Shown: positions 1-11,236 of the stretch, one piece after another
Layout of the letters: each line of letters starts with the position of its first letter
Numbering within the stretch: the first letter of the stretch is position 1
From: Epithemia pelagica
Lineage: Eukaryota; Bacillariophyta; Bacillariophyceae; Surirellales; Surirellaceae
NCBI GenBank assembly: GCA_946965045.2
Contig: OX337229.1
Location: 558,001 to 622,000 of the forward strand
DNA: 64,000 bases
Direction: 5' to 3'
Notes under the pieces: generated by a model
Seen by the model: only the letters and a program-made list of their open reading frames with translations
Databases searched by the model: none
Told to the model about the DNA's origin: nothing
Program-made: the position numbers and the translations under genes

Positions 1-3000
1 ACTGCCAGGTATGGAAAAGGGAATCCGGCCACCGGGAAAGCCCGTCATGTCCCAGACACGAAACTTTCCCTCCAGGAGGGATTCCATGGTTTCCTGACAC
101 AAGCTGACATGACACAAGTTCATTCCAAATGCTTGCAAAATTGCTTTCCCGTCGGTACCCTGACAAACGGTCCGTCGGACCGTAATTTGCAATTCGGTAA
201 ACTCGAGATTGTCCGCCATGCTCGGGTCGGCATAGTTGGGAATGACAATGGATTGGCCGGACCGGTCCTGGATTGTACCAGACGATGGAATCCGTACCGT
301 GAACATGTCTTCCAAAGGAGAAAATGATTCAATCAAGCGTTTGGTGCGATGCGTCAGGGGTGGACCACTCTCCGACCCTTGCGATCCTTCCTCGTCGTTG
401 CCTTTACCACCAGATGGCTTTTTGCTGCAAATGGAATGGAACCAGCCTTGACTGGACGCACATTTGTAAATTTCCATGGGCTGCTTGGCACTCGTTCGTG
501 TGTTGGGAATGGCAAACGATCGTTGACATTTTTGACATTGGGTCATCCATGGCGGTGGAATGGAATCCAACACGCGCCGCACCCATTCTTGTCGGGTCGG
601 TTCGACACTGTCCTTGTGACTCATCATCATCATTGTCATCCTGTGAGAATCTTCGTTGCCGTGCCACTCTGGATCCAGTGCGAGAAATTTCTCGGCAGCG
701 GCAAGGATGCCGCCCCCTTGTTCGGTCAACTCGTCAAACCATTGAAGCGGTTGAAGCAGATATTCATGAAAATCCACCACCATGGCTTGGACAAAGTCCG
801 GACGCTCTCCGTGGTTGGTTTGCAAAATGGCTTGGATATAGGCACTCATGATTTGTTGAAGGGCATTGTCCAAGGATCCAGTCGTCTTGTAGTGACCCAG
901 CTGAATGAGACGGTCCACTTGCGACAAGCTCCGACCCGTGGTCCGGACCAGGGTCTTGACGAGTTTCAATATTGTCTCGACATCTGTTTCACTCCACAAG
1001 GCCTTGTTGTTCTTCTCCTCCGACTTTACTTCGTTCGACTCTGCCGCCGATGACGATGACAAGGGAAACCAATGGACACGATGGGCGGTCAAGGCTTGTT
1101 CCATGCTACTGTAAAAAATGGGTTGCAAGAATCGTTCGCAGCGTCGTGCCCAACTGCGTAAAATGGCCCGTTGGACACTCTTGATCAAGCTGGTCCGAAT
1201 CCAATCCGTCATTTCTTCTTCCTCCTCCTGCTCGGATTCGGATGGATCCGATTCGTTCCGGTACGTGATTTGATTCTTGGTCTTTTTATTGTTGTTCTTT
1301 GGGGTCTTGCGGTCGGTCTTGGTCCAATGGTATTCGGGGGGTGGTACGGGCACTTTGTGTCCGGGCGGCCCATACCGCGTGTGCAAAAACTGGTAGACGA
1401 GGGGTGCCGTGACCAAGACTTGATTGGAAATGGCCCAGTGTTGCAAGGTCATCAATCCCGACGACGAGGTAATGGATCGAGAATACAGCCACTTGTGATT
1501 GCCGCGAAACCGAGCTTGATACTCATACTCGTGGTGCGCGGTGGCGGTTGTTGCTGTTCCACTGGAAGGAAGGGGACGGTATTCAAACAATTGTATCAAG
1601 TGTCGCTTGGCTGGTAAATTCCGCAGGGATCGTAAAAAGAGTGCCACCAAATCTGGAATGGAAAATTTGCGCAGTGGACTGGACAAGAATTTGGGCAAGG
1701 GTTTCCACGACTTGTTGCTGCTGTTGCTGTGCTTGTGGTTCTTGTTGGGACGGGTGTGAGCCTGAGATCCCAAAAAGGAGGACGTGTGCACTTGAGGCAA
1801 GAGAGAAGGAGGGACTTGAACCAGGACATGAATGATGGAGGCAAAGACGGGCCAGGTATACGAATCGGGAGGCAAGGATAAACCTGGAGGAATCTCGGAA
1901 TCATCGTCATCATCGTCCTCGGATTCATGGCTCGTGTGGTCCTGGTCTTTGTTGTTGTTGGTGGTGATGGATTGGTCCGTTGCGCTTGGGCCATGGTTCT
2001 CTGTGTCACCTCTTGGTGGGGCCTGTTCATTGTTCGTTTGGTTTCCAGAGTTGTCGTTGGATACCGATGCTGCGTTCGTCGTTGCATTATCATTGTCATG
2101 ATGATGATGATAGAGTTGACCAAAGATTTGCGCAAAGGGGGCACGAGGATGCACGGGGTCATGTTGCTGCTTGGTTTTGGTGGATTTGGGAACAAGAGTC
2201 ACGGGTGGACCCAATTCGTAAAGATAGGAGGACAAGGGCAAGTGGATCCACGGAGAAAACAAGAGGGGTCGTTCCGGTTCCACCACCACCGGATGCTGTT
2301 TTTTGAAAGAGGGTCGTTTGCGTTTGCGGCGTCGTCGTCGATGCGTGCCACCAAAATCGGAATCATCATCCTCGTCCTCGTCATGATCCTCCTGGTCTTG
2401 ATCGTCGTCCGTATCGTCGTCCGAGTGGACCGCTTCATTGTCGTGGGATGGTTGCGCCTGTTCTTGCAAATCGCCCAGCGAAGAGTCTCGTTCCTCCGAG
2501 TGGCGGCGTTTCGAGGGTCTCTTGTGATGGTGGTGGTGGTTGGCATGACTCGTCGAAGGGTGGGTGGCAGTAGCAGTGGTAAGAGAACGAGTCTTGGTTG
2601 GATGGACGGGTACCAAGTACTGCTGCGCCAAGGCCTTGGTATTCCACAGCGTGACACGGGCCCACAATCGATCAATGCATTGCAATCGGACTCCCAATGT
2701 GGTGGGCACCGATGAGGCGGCGGATGGTAGTAGTGTTTCAGAGTTGGGAGAGGGCGTCGCGTCGTCCGGATTGTTGTGCAGCGGCTCATTCCGTGTGTCC
2801 TTCTGCTCCTGTACGGAGGTATCAACCGGAGCGGGAACCGGCTGGTCGTTGCTTTCGTTGTCGTTGGTTTCCCGTTTGTGGTGTTGTGCCAGGCTTGCCA
2901 GTCGCGTTTCATGAATCGTTTGCAAATCGTCCAAGGTAATGGTTCCCAAGGATGCTCCCTCCTGTTTCAAATAAAAGCCTTGAAAGGTATTGAGATAGTC

Positions 3001-3417
3001 GGCAATTTGCAACAAATCGTCTCGCGACAAGTCCTGCTGCTGAGGCATGGGTTTGGGACTGTCCTGGTTGTGGTCTTGTTCTTGTTGTGGTGGTTCTTGT
3101 TGTTGTTGTTCTTGCTGTTCCTGGGAGTCCGTTCGGGCCGTAGCAGTAGTAGTAGTGACCGTATTCGGTGCTTGGAGGTTCCGGTCGTTCACATTCGGGT
3201 GGATGCTGTTGGTTTGGTGTGGTTCGTCGTTCGATGGTAGTGGTTCTTGTTGTTCTTGTTGTTCCTGCCCGGTAGTGGTGGTTTCATTCCCTGCTGGTTC
3301 CAACGTATTCGTAGTGTGGTTGTTGTTGGTGAGAATGGTTTCCTGGGGAGGAGGAGACGGCTCCAGGTCCATTCTCAAGAGGCTGTCGGTTTCGACACTT
3401 GGTTCCATTCCAGACAT
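1..3417 (-). CDS. Partial large protein with a CW-type zinc-finger-like cluster (3' end outside window)
   Basis: The minus-strand frame stays open from an ATG at 3417 to the left edge, giving at least 1139 codons without a stop. Residues 1-130 are rich in Q, E, N and T. A folded-looking segment (DDLLQIADYLNTFQGFYL) follows near residue 145. The middle holds poly-His, Asp/Glu and Arg/Lys runs, including RRRRRKRKRP, a possible nuclear localisation signal. At residues 957-997 the sequence reads WMTQCQKC, then about 20 residues to a Cys, then exactly ten residues to the next Cys (the last four read HSIC). This W-x-x-x-C-x2-C...C-x10-C spacing resembles CW zinc fingers, which in known proteins read histone H3K4 methylation. 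That suggests a chromatin role, but this is inference because the surrounding protein is not recognised. It is the downstream member of a minus-strand tandem with the fluoride-channel gene. No splice site is needed within the window. Confidence 0.7.
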   Translation of the reverse strand, partial: MSGMEPSVETDSLLRMDLEPSPPPQETILTNNNHTTNTLEPAGNETTTTGQEQQEQQEPLPSNDEPHQTNSIHPNVNDRNLQAPNTVTTTTATARTDSQEQQEQQQQEPPQQEQDHNQDSPKPMPQQQDLSRDDLLQIADYLNTFQGFYLKQEGASLGTITLDDLQTIHETRLASLAQHHKRETNDNESNDQPVPAPVDTSVQEQKDTRNEPLHNNPDDATPSPNSETLLPSAASSVPTTLGVRLQCIDRLWARVTLWNTKALAQQYLVPVHPTKTRSLTTATATHPSTSHANHHHHHKRPSKRRHSEERDSSLGDLQEQAQPSHDNEAVHSDDDTDDDQDQEDHDEDEDDDSDFGGTHRRRRRKRKRPSFKKQHPVVVEPERPLLFSPWIHLPLSSYLYELGPPVTLVPKSTKTKQQHDPVHPRAPFAQIFGQLYHHHHDNDNATTNAASVSNDNSGNQTNNEQAPPRGDTENHGPSATDQSITTNNNKDQDHTSHESEDDDDDDSEIPPGLSLPPDSYTWPVFASIIHVLVQVPPSLLPQVHTSSFLGSQAHTRPNKNHKHSNSSNKSWKPLPKFLSSPLRKFSIPDLVALFLRSLRNLPAKRHLIQLFEYRPLPSSGTATTATAHHEYEYQARFRGNHKWLYSRSITSSSGLMTLQHWAISNQVLVTAPLVYQFLHTRYGPPGHKVPVPPPEYHWTKTDRKTPKNNNKKTKNQITYRNESDPSESEQEEEEEMTDWIRTSLIKSVQRAILRSWARRCERFLQPIFYSSMEQALTAHRVHWFPLSSSSAAESNEVKSEEKNNKALWSETDVETILKLVKTLVRTTGRSLSQVDRLIQLGHYKTTGSLDNALQQIMSAYIQAILQTNHGERPDFVQAMVVDFHEYLLQPLQWFDELTEQGGGILAAAEKFLALDPEWHGNEDSHRMTMMMMSHKDSVEPTRQEWVRRVLDSIPPPWMTQCQKCQRSFAIPNTRTSAKQPMEIYKCASSQGWFHSICSKKPSGGKGNDEEGSQGSESGPPLTHRTKRLIESFSPLEDMFTVRIPSSGTIQDRSGQSIVIPNYADPSMADNLEFTELQITVRRTVCQGTDGKAILQAFGMNLCHVSLCQETMESLLEGKFRVWDMTGFPGGRIPFSIPGS

Positions 3418-4396
3418 GGTATAAAAGGAGTTGGGAAGAGGGCGCTTCTCTGTGAGACACGTTGGATGCAAGAGTCAGTAGTAGGTGTTGGTCCTGTAGA
3501 AACACACACAGACACACAGCGAGTTTGTGGTTGTCTCTCGTTGTGGTCGTTTCAATATGGCGTGCTGGTCGTCCAACAATCACCAACGTTGTGTTTGGAG
3601 GAAACGGATTCTCTCTGGGAAGCAAAAGCAAAGCGATTTCTCGGCTCCAAGCTGTTGAGAATGGCAACGTTTGGCAAAGTGGCAATCCTCCCTGTCTTCT
3701 TCGTTCTGGGAACCAAACGACCCAAGGCAAACGACTGGACCGATCCGTCCCATGTGTATATTGTTCCCGCGCCTCTTGTTGTCTCTCTATCCGATATCGT
3801 CGCCAACCACAAAAGTCCCACTGTTTTTTGTGACCACACGATCCACGATGTGACACAAAAAACGGGGCGGAAAGAGAAAGCGCGCTTTTATGGGGGCACG
3901 GGAACAGAGAGGGGGCAAAATAGGAACCAAAAAGGGGGCGAGTGCGAGCTATCACTTCGATGTTTCGCTTTTTCATAGGACATAAGAGTAGATCATGTAG
4001 AACTCTATTCACATGGACAACCATTCTGTAGATCCAGTGCACATTCTCTAGAGTAGATGTTGTCGTTCGCAATGGATGTGTATTCGTATAATGGTTGAGG
4101 AAGCTGTGGTCGTCCAAACTTGACCGACCCAAATCGTTTGTCGTTTCATTAGTACAATACATGCTATAGGTCGACCAACCTAACATTGTATGGATGGAGT
4201 CTCTCTGTTCTATGGTTCTATAGGTGCAATAGTGGACGCCCTGGTGCATGGAACCATTGGATCCTTCTACGATACGTTTTTTTCCCCTCTGGACCATCAC
4301 TCGGCATTGTAGAAACGACGGTCGGGTTTCCTCTGGCACTCCTCTCGGAATGTCCTTGTTACAAAGTGTGTGTGCATGTTGGACTCATACCTCTAG
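3418..4396. other. Intergenic region, about 1 kb
   Basis: This stretch separates the stop of the fluoride-channel gene from the ATG of the partial gene, both on the minus strand. It should hold the 3' UTR of the former and the promoter of the latter. Open frames on both strands here lack an ATG start or conserved motifs, and I could not support a gene. No repeats stand out. Confidence 0.5.
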
Positions 4397-7300
4397 CTAG
4401 GATCCTGTCTCATCGGCCCAATCGGCGGAATTGGAAAAGACAAATCCCACCACCATGGCCCAAAAAATGGACCACAGGGCATACAGGACACCATCAAAGC
4501 GAAACAAAATGGGATCCAAGCCGGCCAAAATTTCCACAATAAAGTTGGCCACCGAACTCAGTGTCCCGCCAAACCCATTGATCAAACTCACCAAGACCAA
4601 CCGTTCTTCTTCATTGGGATTGCCTGCCAAGAGCCGGCCCAATCCACCCGACAAGGCACAGGCCAAAATGTTGCAACAAAAGGTTCCAATCGGAAAGGTC
4701 GGACGCCAATCATTGTATTTGCTCAACCGCCATCGAGCCAAGACACCCAGAGGAGAAAAGAGCAAACTCAAGGCCACGACTTGATTTTGTGGTTCGCTGT
4801 AAAAGGAAATGGAAGTACATTGCGTCACCACCGCCATCATGAACAGGACCGTCACAATCGCTCGAATCGACGGTGTTTGACGATTCTCCGCCTCGGGAGC
4901 AGCATCCCCCGTAGTGTTGGTTGGAGTCGAACGACGATGGCCATTCACCGGATCCTCGGTATCGTGGTTCTCCGGATTCGTTTCCGGGTGGTCCGTATCA
5001 TTCTCGTCGTCGTCATCGTCGTCGTTGGTATGCAATTGAATGCCATAGCCACGTCGTTCATCGCGTTTGGTTTCTTGTCGACACCGCCAGACAAAAATGT
5101 ACACGGCCACATGTTGTCCAAACCGATAGGCGACAATAGGCAATTGCAATCCCAACAAATATCCCACAATGGCTTCCCCAAATTGTCCCGCCCGAATCAA
5201 GTTGATCATGGCCGAATTCCACGACGAAAAACTACTGAGTGCGCCACAAAAACCAAACCGTAAGCCCAACATGAGATCGTCACTCATGTCTTCGGCCGTC
5301 GTACCGACATCCCATCCATTGGCCAAATTGACTCGACGCAACCGCGAAATGTTTTCCGAAACATTGGCCGAGACCTCATGGACAATTTGATTCAAATCGG
5401 CTGGATTGGCTTCGCCGTGCAATTCGACACCGTCTTGTGGAGGCGGTGGTTGGGATGACACGCCGTCCTGTGCTGGTTGTGCCGGTGTCGATGCTGGAGT
5501 GGTTGCGGGCGGTTGTTGTTGGTGTTGTGGTTGGGGCGTGGGAGCAGGAACGTTGTGGGGAGATTGATTCGACGAAGATTGCAATGGATCGACCCGTGAC
5601 GTTGGCGTTGTGGTTCTGGAGGCTGTTGATGCTGCTGCCACGGGGGAAACGGATGTGGGTGGTGACACTGTGGAAGAGGCGGTGGAGGGAGAGGGAGTTG
5701 CACTCGCTGCTGCTGTTGCAGACGGAGACGGTCGCAATCGGCCCTGTGATCCCTGGGGTGGTTGCTCCAATTGGTAGTGGTATTGTTCATTATCATCATC
5801 GTCATGATGTTCTTCCAACCACAATCCATCCATGACATCGTCATCTCCTTCATGATGATGATGATGATGATGATGATGAAACGTGTGTCCCCCACTGGCG
5901 ACTGCCTGTGATTGAGCAGCAGCAGCAGCATGTTTTCGTTTGTATCCATCGTCAAAGTAATGTTCCATGACATCCACATCTTCTTTGTTGACAGGAAAAA
6001 GGAGTAAACATTTGGATTGTCGAATCCGTCGTTCCAAGGCGAGTAATTGAACATCGCGTAATTCTTCATTCAAGGCTACCGGACGATGATCCAACCATCG
6101 TCGACGAGCTTGTTTCCAAAACAACGAAGACGATGCGGAAGAGGACGACGCATGTCCTCGTCGTCGACGTCGACGAAACAGGCCACCACCACCACCACGA
6201 CTTGTGAAGGCCATGTCGTCATGAGTTTCATCCCAGTCATCCAATCCCTCCGAATGCATCATCCCCGTAGAAGAAGAAGAGCTTCCTCTTCCCATGCGAG
6301 TCGGAGATGATGGATGAGGCGATAGCCCTGTCGAAACGGGAGGAATGGACAGGGGCGAGGGTCGCCGTTTCCCGGGAGACTGCGGTGCTTCGTTGATCAT
6401 CGAGCGGTTTGCCTCCGGTTCCCGGGAGTGGCGGTGGTGGTTCCGAGTGGAATCCATTGGGTTCTCATCTTCCTCTGGTTCTCCTTGTCGCTTATTATTA
6501 TCGACATTCTCGTCCGTAGTGTCGTTTCCTCGAGGTTGCATTTGTTGTTGCAGTCGGGGTGGAGAAAACCGGGTTGTGATGATTTCCATGCAGGATTCTC
6601 CCGAACACAACAATCCCAAGACAAAGCAGGACAAACAGTTGAGGGGTAAATTGACAAAGAGAGCCGATTGATTGGAAAAGACGGAATCGACAAAGGAAAA
6701 CCAATAGGAGGATCCCAATCGTGCCACAATGCCCAATTGGGTAAAGAGACTGAGAATGAGCAAGTCGTCGTAAATGTGCCAAAAATCCTTGACAAAGGCT
6801 TCATCCTCGGCAGCTTGTTGACGAAAATGATTGTCAAATTCCGCTTGACGATGTACGCTAGGATTGCTCGGGTTGCTATTATTGTTGGAAGGATGGTTAC
6901 TGGAAGCGTGCCAAGGAGACCCCTGGGTGTTTGAAGCTGAGTCCGTCACAGTCTGTTGTCGTTGCTCGGAAGGCGACGCCGACGACGATAAGGACCCGGT
7001 CGTCGTGGTCCTCGTTTCTCCAGAAGCATGCGATAAGGATGGTTGTTGCAAGGACGCGGGTGGTGCTTGCCGGCGTTGAGTCTTTGGAGTGTTTTGGGTA
7101 TTTTGGGGTGGATAAAAAAATTTGTGCAAGGCTTGCCGTCCTGGTTTCCCAATGGTTTCTTCCAAGGTATCCGTCACCACTTCTTGCCACGAATTGTCTT
7201 CTGTATTCGCCGCCGTTGATGATGCCGTGGGTCGCACCGCCGAAGAAGAAGAAGAAGCCGAAGCAGACAATGAGGAGGATCCAGCGGCAGCACGCGGATT

Positions 7301-7514
7301 TGGACCAGGAGTCGTACTAGAAGTAGGATTCCTCGGAGGACCCTTATTAGTTCGACTCGGCGACACAGAAGACGTTGCTGAGTTTGAATTCGTTGCTGCC
7401 GTAGGTTGTTGTTTCTTCAGGGATGGTGGTCGTACTGGTTTCGGAGAAGGGCCGGTGTTGGTTGTCACGGGTGGAGCTTTCCTCGGACTGGCAGTCTTGT
7501 CTGGTGAGGGCCTT

Positions 7515-7546
<32 letters not shown>

Positions 7547-7675
7547 AGTGGGGACATTGGAGGTTGTCTGGTCATCGACCGACCGAGTGCTCTTTGTATT
7601 GGAGGAGGCGTCCTTCACGGAGCTGGATTGAGAAGTCTTGGATGCTTGCGGTGGAGGACGAGAAGGGTGGTCCAT
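4397..7675 (-). CDS. FEX/CrcB-type fluoride exporter with very long low-complexity extensions (1092 aa)
   Basis: Eukaryotic FEX proteins are plasma-membrane fluoride channels with two CrcB-like halves. The first half starts near residue 313 (QLGIVARLGSSYW) and has a conserved membrane Asn (NLPLNCLSCFVLG). It is then interrupted by roughly 400 residues of Ser/Pro/Gln/His-rich sequence, including a nine-His run. It resumes near residue 815 with the family signature GLRFGFCGALSSFSSW. The second half starts near residue 977 (SPLGVLARWRLSK), has its own Asn (FCCNILACALSGG) and a weaker signature near 1033 (GFGGTLSSVANF) that lacks the Phe. Usual FEX proteins are about 350-400 aa, so the N-terminal 300 residues and the insert are extra. 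The ATG at 7675 opens the frame with MDHPSRPP. No introns are needed. Family assignment is confident; transport by this protein is inferred. Confidence 0.85.
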
Positions 7676-8523
7676 GATGGAAAATGGCTTTGGCGTTTTG
7701 TCTCAAAAAGAGGATACTTCTGGAAGAGGCCAAACACCACAAAAATTACTAAGAGCCACAACCAAACAACAACACAATGAGCGTTGGCGCCAGAACGACA
7801 AAAGAATGCCCAATGCCCGATATAGAATGGACGAAATGAATGAGGGGGATAATAAAAACGAAATGGGCGTGTGCCAAAAAGTCTGCTACCAAACGCGCGA
7901 CGAGGTGCGCAGAACAAATGCGACCGAATGACATTGACATCCCTTCCAATCACCCCACTACTGAATCACCACCCCACTTTGGAAAATCGCAATCACAAAG
8001 AGGTATAGCTATCCTTATCCCATTTCTTGCTTCGCCTCTATCTACTCCCATTATGGTATCACTATACTCGAGAGACCAAACCTTCTGGAAGGTATCGGGC
8101 TTCGTAATAGCTTTAATGTATCTTCGTTTTCGCTTTTCGCCAATGCGTCCGTTCTGGAAAGGAAAGAGAGAGCGTGTTGCAAAGGTGCGTTTCGTTCGTG
8201 GATGCCCCTCATGCAGGCGCATCTTTCTACTAGGAGCTATACGTGGGCCTCATCAACCTGAAGCGTCCGCGTCTTTTCCTGCACTAGAACAATGACAATG
8301 TTCTCCGAACGCCGCATATACAGTGCTTCTTGTAGAAAGAAAAAAAGAACAAAACGCATTCCATTCGAAATGTGTTTCGTCTTGTCGTCTGTTTCGACTT
8401 GCCTCATCTGCTACAGACCTGAATCCCTCAATGACTGGCTGTTCCATTCTCGCTCCGCTGTTCTGTGACAAAGTGCTTGCGCTTTTTTCGAACTCTCGTA
8501 TCTCCTACCACATGCCCAGCCCC
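7676..8523. other. Intergenic region between helicase and fluoride-channel genes
   Basis: Both flanking genes are on the minus strand, so this should hold the helicase 3' UTR and the channel promoter. I see no conserved ORF, RNA gene or repeat here. Confidence 0.5.
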
Positions 8524-10887
8524 TCACGACAAGTCCGAGGAGGTCAGGAGATAGCTTGGAATTTCTTGCGTCGGCTCCAGATCTCCATGTTCCTCAGCTT
8601 CCAAGACTTCCCGGAGATTGGCCAGACATTTGCGGTAGTGACGTGCCACGGTTCGTGCCCATCGCTGATACGATGACGCGTCCTTGGTATTAGCAGTGTT
8701 GTCCTCTTTCCAGGATTGGACCCGATCCGGCTCGGCAATTTCCTTGCGGAGTTTGGCAAACCGCCGTACGGAATCGTTGGGGGGCACCAGAGTCAAGGCT
8801 TGACCGGATTTTCCGGCCCGGGCTGTACGTCCACATCGATGAACATAGGTTCGCGCATAGCGGGGAATATTGTAATTCACCACCAAGGTAATCGTGTCCA
8901 AATCAATGCCTCGAGACATGCCATCGGAACAAACGACTACCGATGGGCGACGGCGACGATTACTTTTTGATTCCGTAGAGGATGGTTCTCGACAGTCTTG
9001 AATCAATTGGCTTCGATCCGTTTGTGATAGGGCACTGGAAAACTCGGCCACCTGGAGTTGCGACACGCACGACGAGGGACGGTCCAAAGATGTGGTGGTG
9101 GTGGTTGTCGTCTCGGCCTCTTGCATGGCCCACACCAGGAGTTGCAAGAGACGGGTTAAACGATGCGACGATTCGACACTGGAGGTAAAGACAAAGGCCA
9201 ATCCCTGTTTCGGTCCATCTTGTCGTTGTTGTTGTTGTTGTTCCAAATGCTGCAACAATGCCACACACAAGACCAAGGGCTTTTGTTCCATTGTACATTC
9301 CACAGTGTACTCCTCCAACAAGGGCGGCAACGCAAACTTGTTGCTGCTGCTGTTGTGAGCCTTGTTGTTGAGAGTTGCTGTTGTCGTCTTAATGGACAAT
9401 CGATGAACATTAAAGAGTTTGGGATTCACGAGCCGAAGTGACTGCAACTTTCGGGGATCTCGTGTCATGGTAGCCGACACCAAATATTTTCGTAACTGCA
9501 CTGGACGACGACCCTCGGGAATTCTTCCGAATTGCCTCGGGGATCCTGTCTCATTGGACCAAGAAGACGAAGAAGAAGGCGTTTGCACAAGGTCGTTGCG
9601 TCTCCAGGTAATTGGATCCAAGAAGGATGATGATGATAATAACGTGGCGTTCGTGCCCTGGTCGGTTTGGTTCCCATATTCGACTTGGTGTAAGACACGG
9701 TCAATCCAATTTTGATATCGTTCACTCAACAATCGATCGGCTTCGTCCACCACCAGAAACCGCAAATGTCGCAAACTAAAGCCGGGGGTACTGTCCATAT
9801 GATCAATCAGACGTCCAGGCGTGCAGACCAAGATATCAATGACATTGTCATGGATCGACAGAGCATTCGTAGGGGGACTTGAAAACTGCGACAAGTGTGT
9901 ATCAAAGTCCAGGCTTGCAGCCGTTGGAGTTTGAGAACCATTGTGACTGGCACTGGTACGAAATGCCATTTGTTCGGCTTCCCAGTCGGTTTGTCCTACA
10001 GCCAATCCAACTCGCAAATTGGAATGTCGAACATACTTTTCAAAGACGCTGTGCACCTGTTGGGCCAAATCTCGCATGGGCAAAATGACAAGGGCTGTCA
10101 AACGAGGGACACGCCGTTGTGACAAGGCATTGACAATGGGAAGAACATAACTCAGTGTCTTGCCGGAACCGGTGGGCGCCGTAATGCAAACATCCTGAAC
10201 TTCATGTTGCAACCTTCCCCGCAATTGCTGTTCCCAGGTAATGGTATCAGGAATAGACAATGCCTGGATGGGGAAAAACGACGTAAAACCATCCCGTTCC
10301 AAATTGCGAATCAAAAAGGGAGCCATTTTCCACGCCTCAGCAACTTGTTTCAAGGGGAGCGTCGAAACATGAAGGGCAGTTTGGACTTCTTGGGGTGTAG
10401 GTTCGACCACTCCATGATCGTCCATCGGAGAAACCGACGGTAGATGAGAATCTCTGTCTTGCTCCTCGTTTTCTTCTTCGTGGTGATCTTCTTCTTCTTC
10501 TCCATGGAGACCTTCAATCTCGTGAATAATGTTTTCCACGGGCTCCGGCTCTGTAGTTTCGGCGTCGAGGCTCTGTTCCTCATCGAGAGTATTGTTGCTT
10601 GTAAGAAAATCTGTTTCGGCCGATACAGGATCATCCTGCATGGGTTTGACCATTTTGTGTTGCCCTACTACATCCTTCTTTGCCTCGGTCGCTGTGGATG
10701 ATTGATATTCCTTGTTGTGACGGCTTCGTTTCTTTTTCTTGTTTGATTTAGTACGAGAATGGAGGATGTCTCTTTCCTCTCTGTCCAGATCATTTCGACC
10801 TCGTTTCTGCTTTGAGTGCATGTCCTTCGTCGTCTCTTGTGGAGGCTTGGTTGGATCATATCGTTCGACAATAATGGTGGGAGCCAT
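8524..10887 (-). CDS. DEAD-box RNA helicase, DDX51/Dbp6-like (787 aa)
   Basis: An ATP-dependent RNA helicase; the Dbp6/DDX51 group works in the nucleolus on 60S ribosomal subunit assembly. The N-terminal ~200 residues are charged and low-complexity, with Lys/Arg clusters such as SNKKKKRSR and acidic runs. Helicase motifs then follow in order: Q-like FFPIQ, motif I APTGSGKTLSY, Ia ILPMRDLAQQV (PMRDL rather than the usual PTREL), Ib TPGRLIDH, motif II VDEADRLL, motif III SAT, motif V GMSRGIDL and motif VI HRCGRTARAG. Large polar insertions separate motifs II and III and lie within RecA domain 2, as in DDX51 relatives. The first ATG in frame is at 10887 (MAPTIIVERYDP); an upstream GTG was not used. 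A 202-bp piece of this gene recurs at 12209-12410. The 5' side faces the protease-like gene across about 350 bp. Confidence 0.85.
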   Translation of the reverse strand: MAPTIIVERYDPTKPPQETTKDMHSKQKRGRNDLDREERDILHSRTKSNKKKKRSRHNKEYQSSTATEAKKDVVGQHKMVKPMQDDPVSAETDFLTSNNTLDEEQSLDAETTEPEPVENIIHEIEGLHGEEEEDHHEEENEEQDRDSHLPSVSPMDDHGVVEPTPQEVQTALHVSTLPLKQVAEAWKMAPFLIRNLERDGFTSFFPIQALSIPDTITWEQQLRGRLQHEVQDVCITAPTGSGKTLSYVLPIVNALSQRRVPRLTALVILPMRDLAQQVHSVFEKYVRHSNLRVGLAVGQTDWEAEQMAFRTSASHNGSQTPTAASLDFDTHLSQFSSPPTNALSIHDNVIDILVCTPGRLIDHMDSTPGFSLRHLRFLVVDEADRLLSERYQNWIDRVLHQVEYGNQTDQGTNATLLSSSSFLDPITWRRNDLVQTPSSSSSWSNETGSPRQFGRIPEGRRPVQLRKYLVSATMTRDPRKLQSLRLVNPKLFNVHRLSIKTTTATLNNKAHNSSSNKFALPPLLEEYTVECTMEQKPLVLCVALLQHLEQQQQQRQDGPKQGLAFVFTSSVESSHRLTRLLQLLVWAMQEAETTTTTTTSLDRPSSCVSQLQVAEFSSALSQTDRSQLIQDCREPSSTESKSNRRRRPSVVVCSDGMSRGIDLDTITLVVNYNIPRYARTYVHRCGRTARAGKSGQALTLVPPNDSVRRFAKLRKEIAEPDRVQSWKEDNTANTKDASSYQRWARTVARHYRKCLANLREVLEAEEHGDLEPTQEIPSYLLTSSDLS

Positions 10888-11236
10888 TTTGCCCCTTTGC
10901 TTCCCCGTGCTCCTTTTCGTCTCGACCACAGTATCCTACTAGAAAGCGGCAGAATCTCACGCACTTATACAATCATACCAGGCGACATGAAACCATGGTC
11001 GAGAGATTCTTTTTGTTGTCGGGGATAAAAAATGAATGGCCCGTCGAACTCTGTGATCCTTGCGCGACCCATAAGAGCGACCATAGCTCCTGTGGATATG
11101 CAGATGAGGTAGCTATGTTCTCGGAAGAGAAGCCTTGTCGACAGAAACCGCGTAGACGTAGACACTCCTCATCTTCCTCTCTCTTTCTTCTTTACTGTTG
11201 TTACAAGCAGAAAGCAGAACATCAAATCAATCGACC
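10888..11236. promoter_or_regulatory. Divergent intergenic region, helicase / protease-like gene
   Basis: The 349 bp between two divergent ATGs (10887 minus, 11237 plus) must hold both promoters. No specific promoter motif could be assigned by eye. Confidence 0.4.

Noticed and set aside
3284-4339. 351-codon minus-strand frame upstream of the partial gene
   Set aside because: Starts at GTG, overlaps the start of the CW-like gene in another frame and shows no motif; probably promoter/5' UTR noise.
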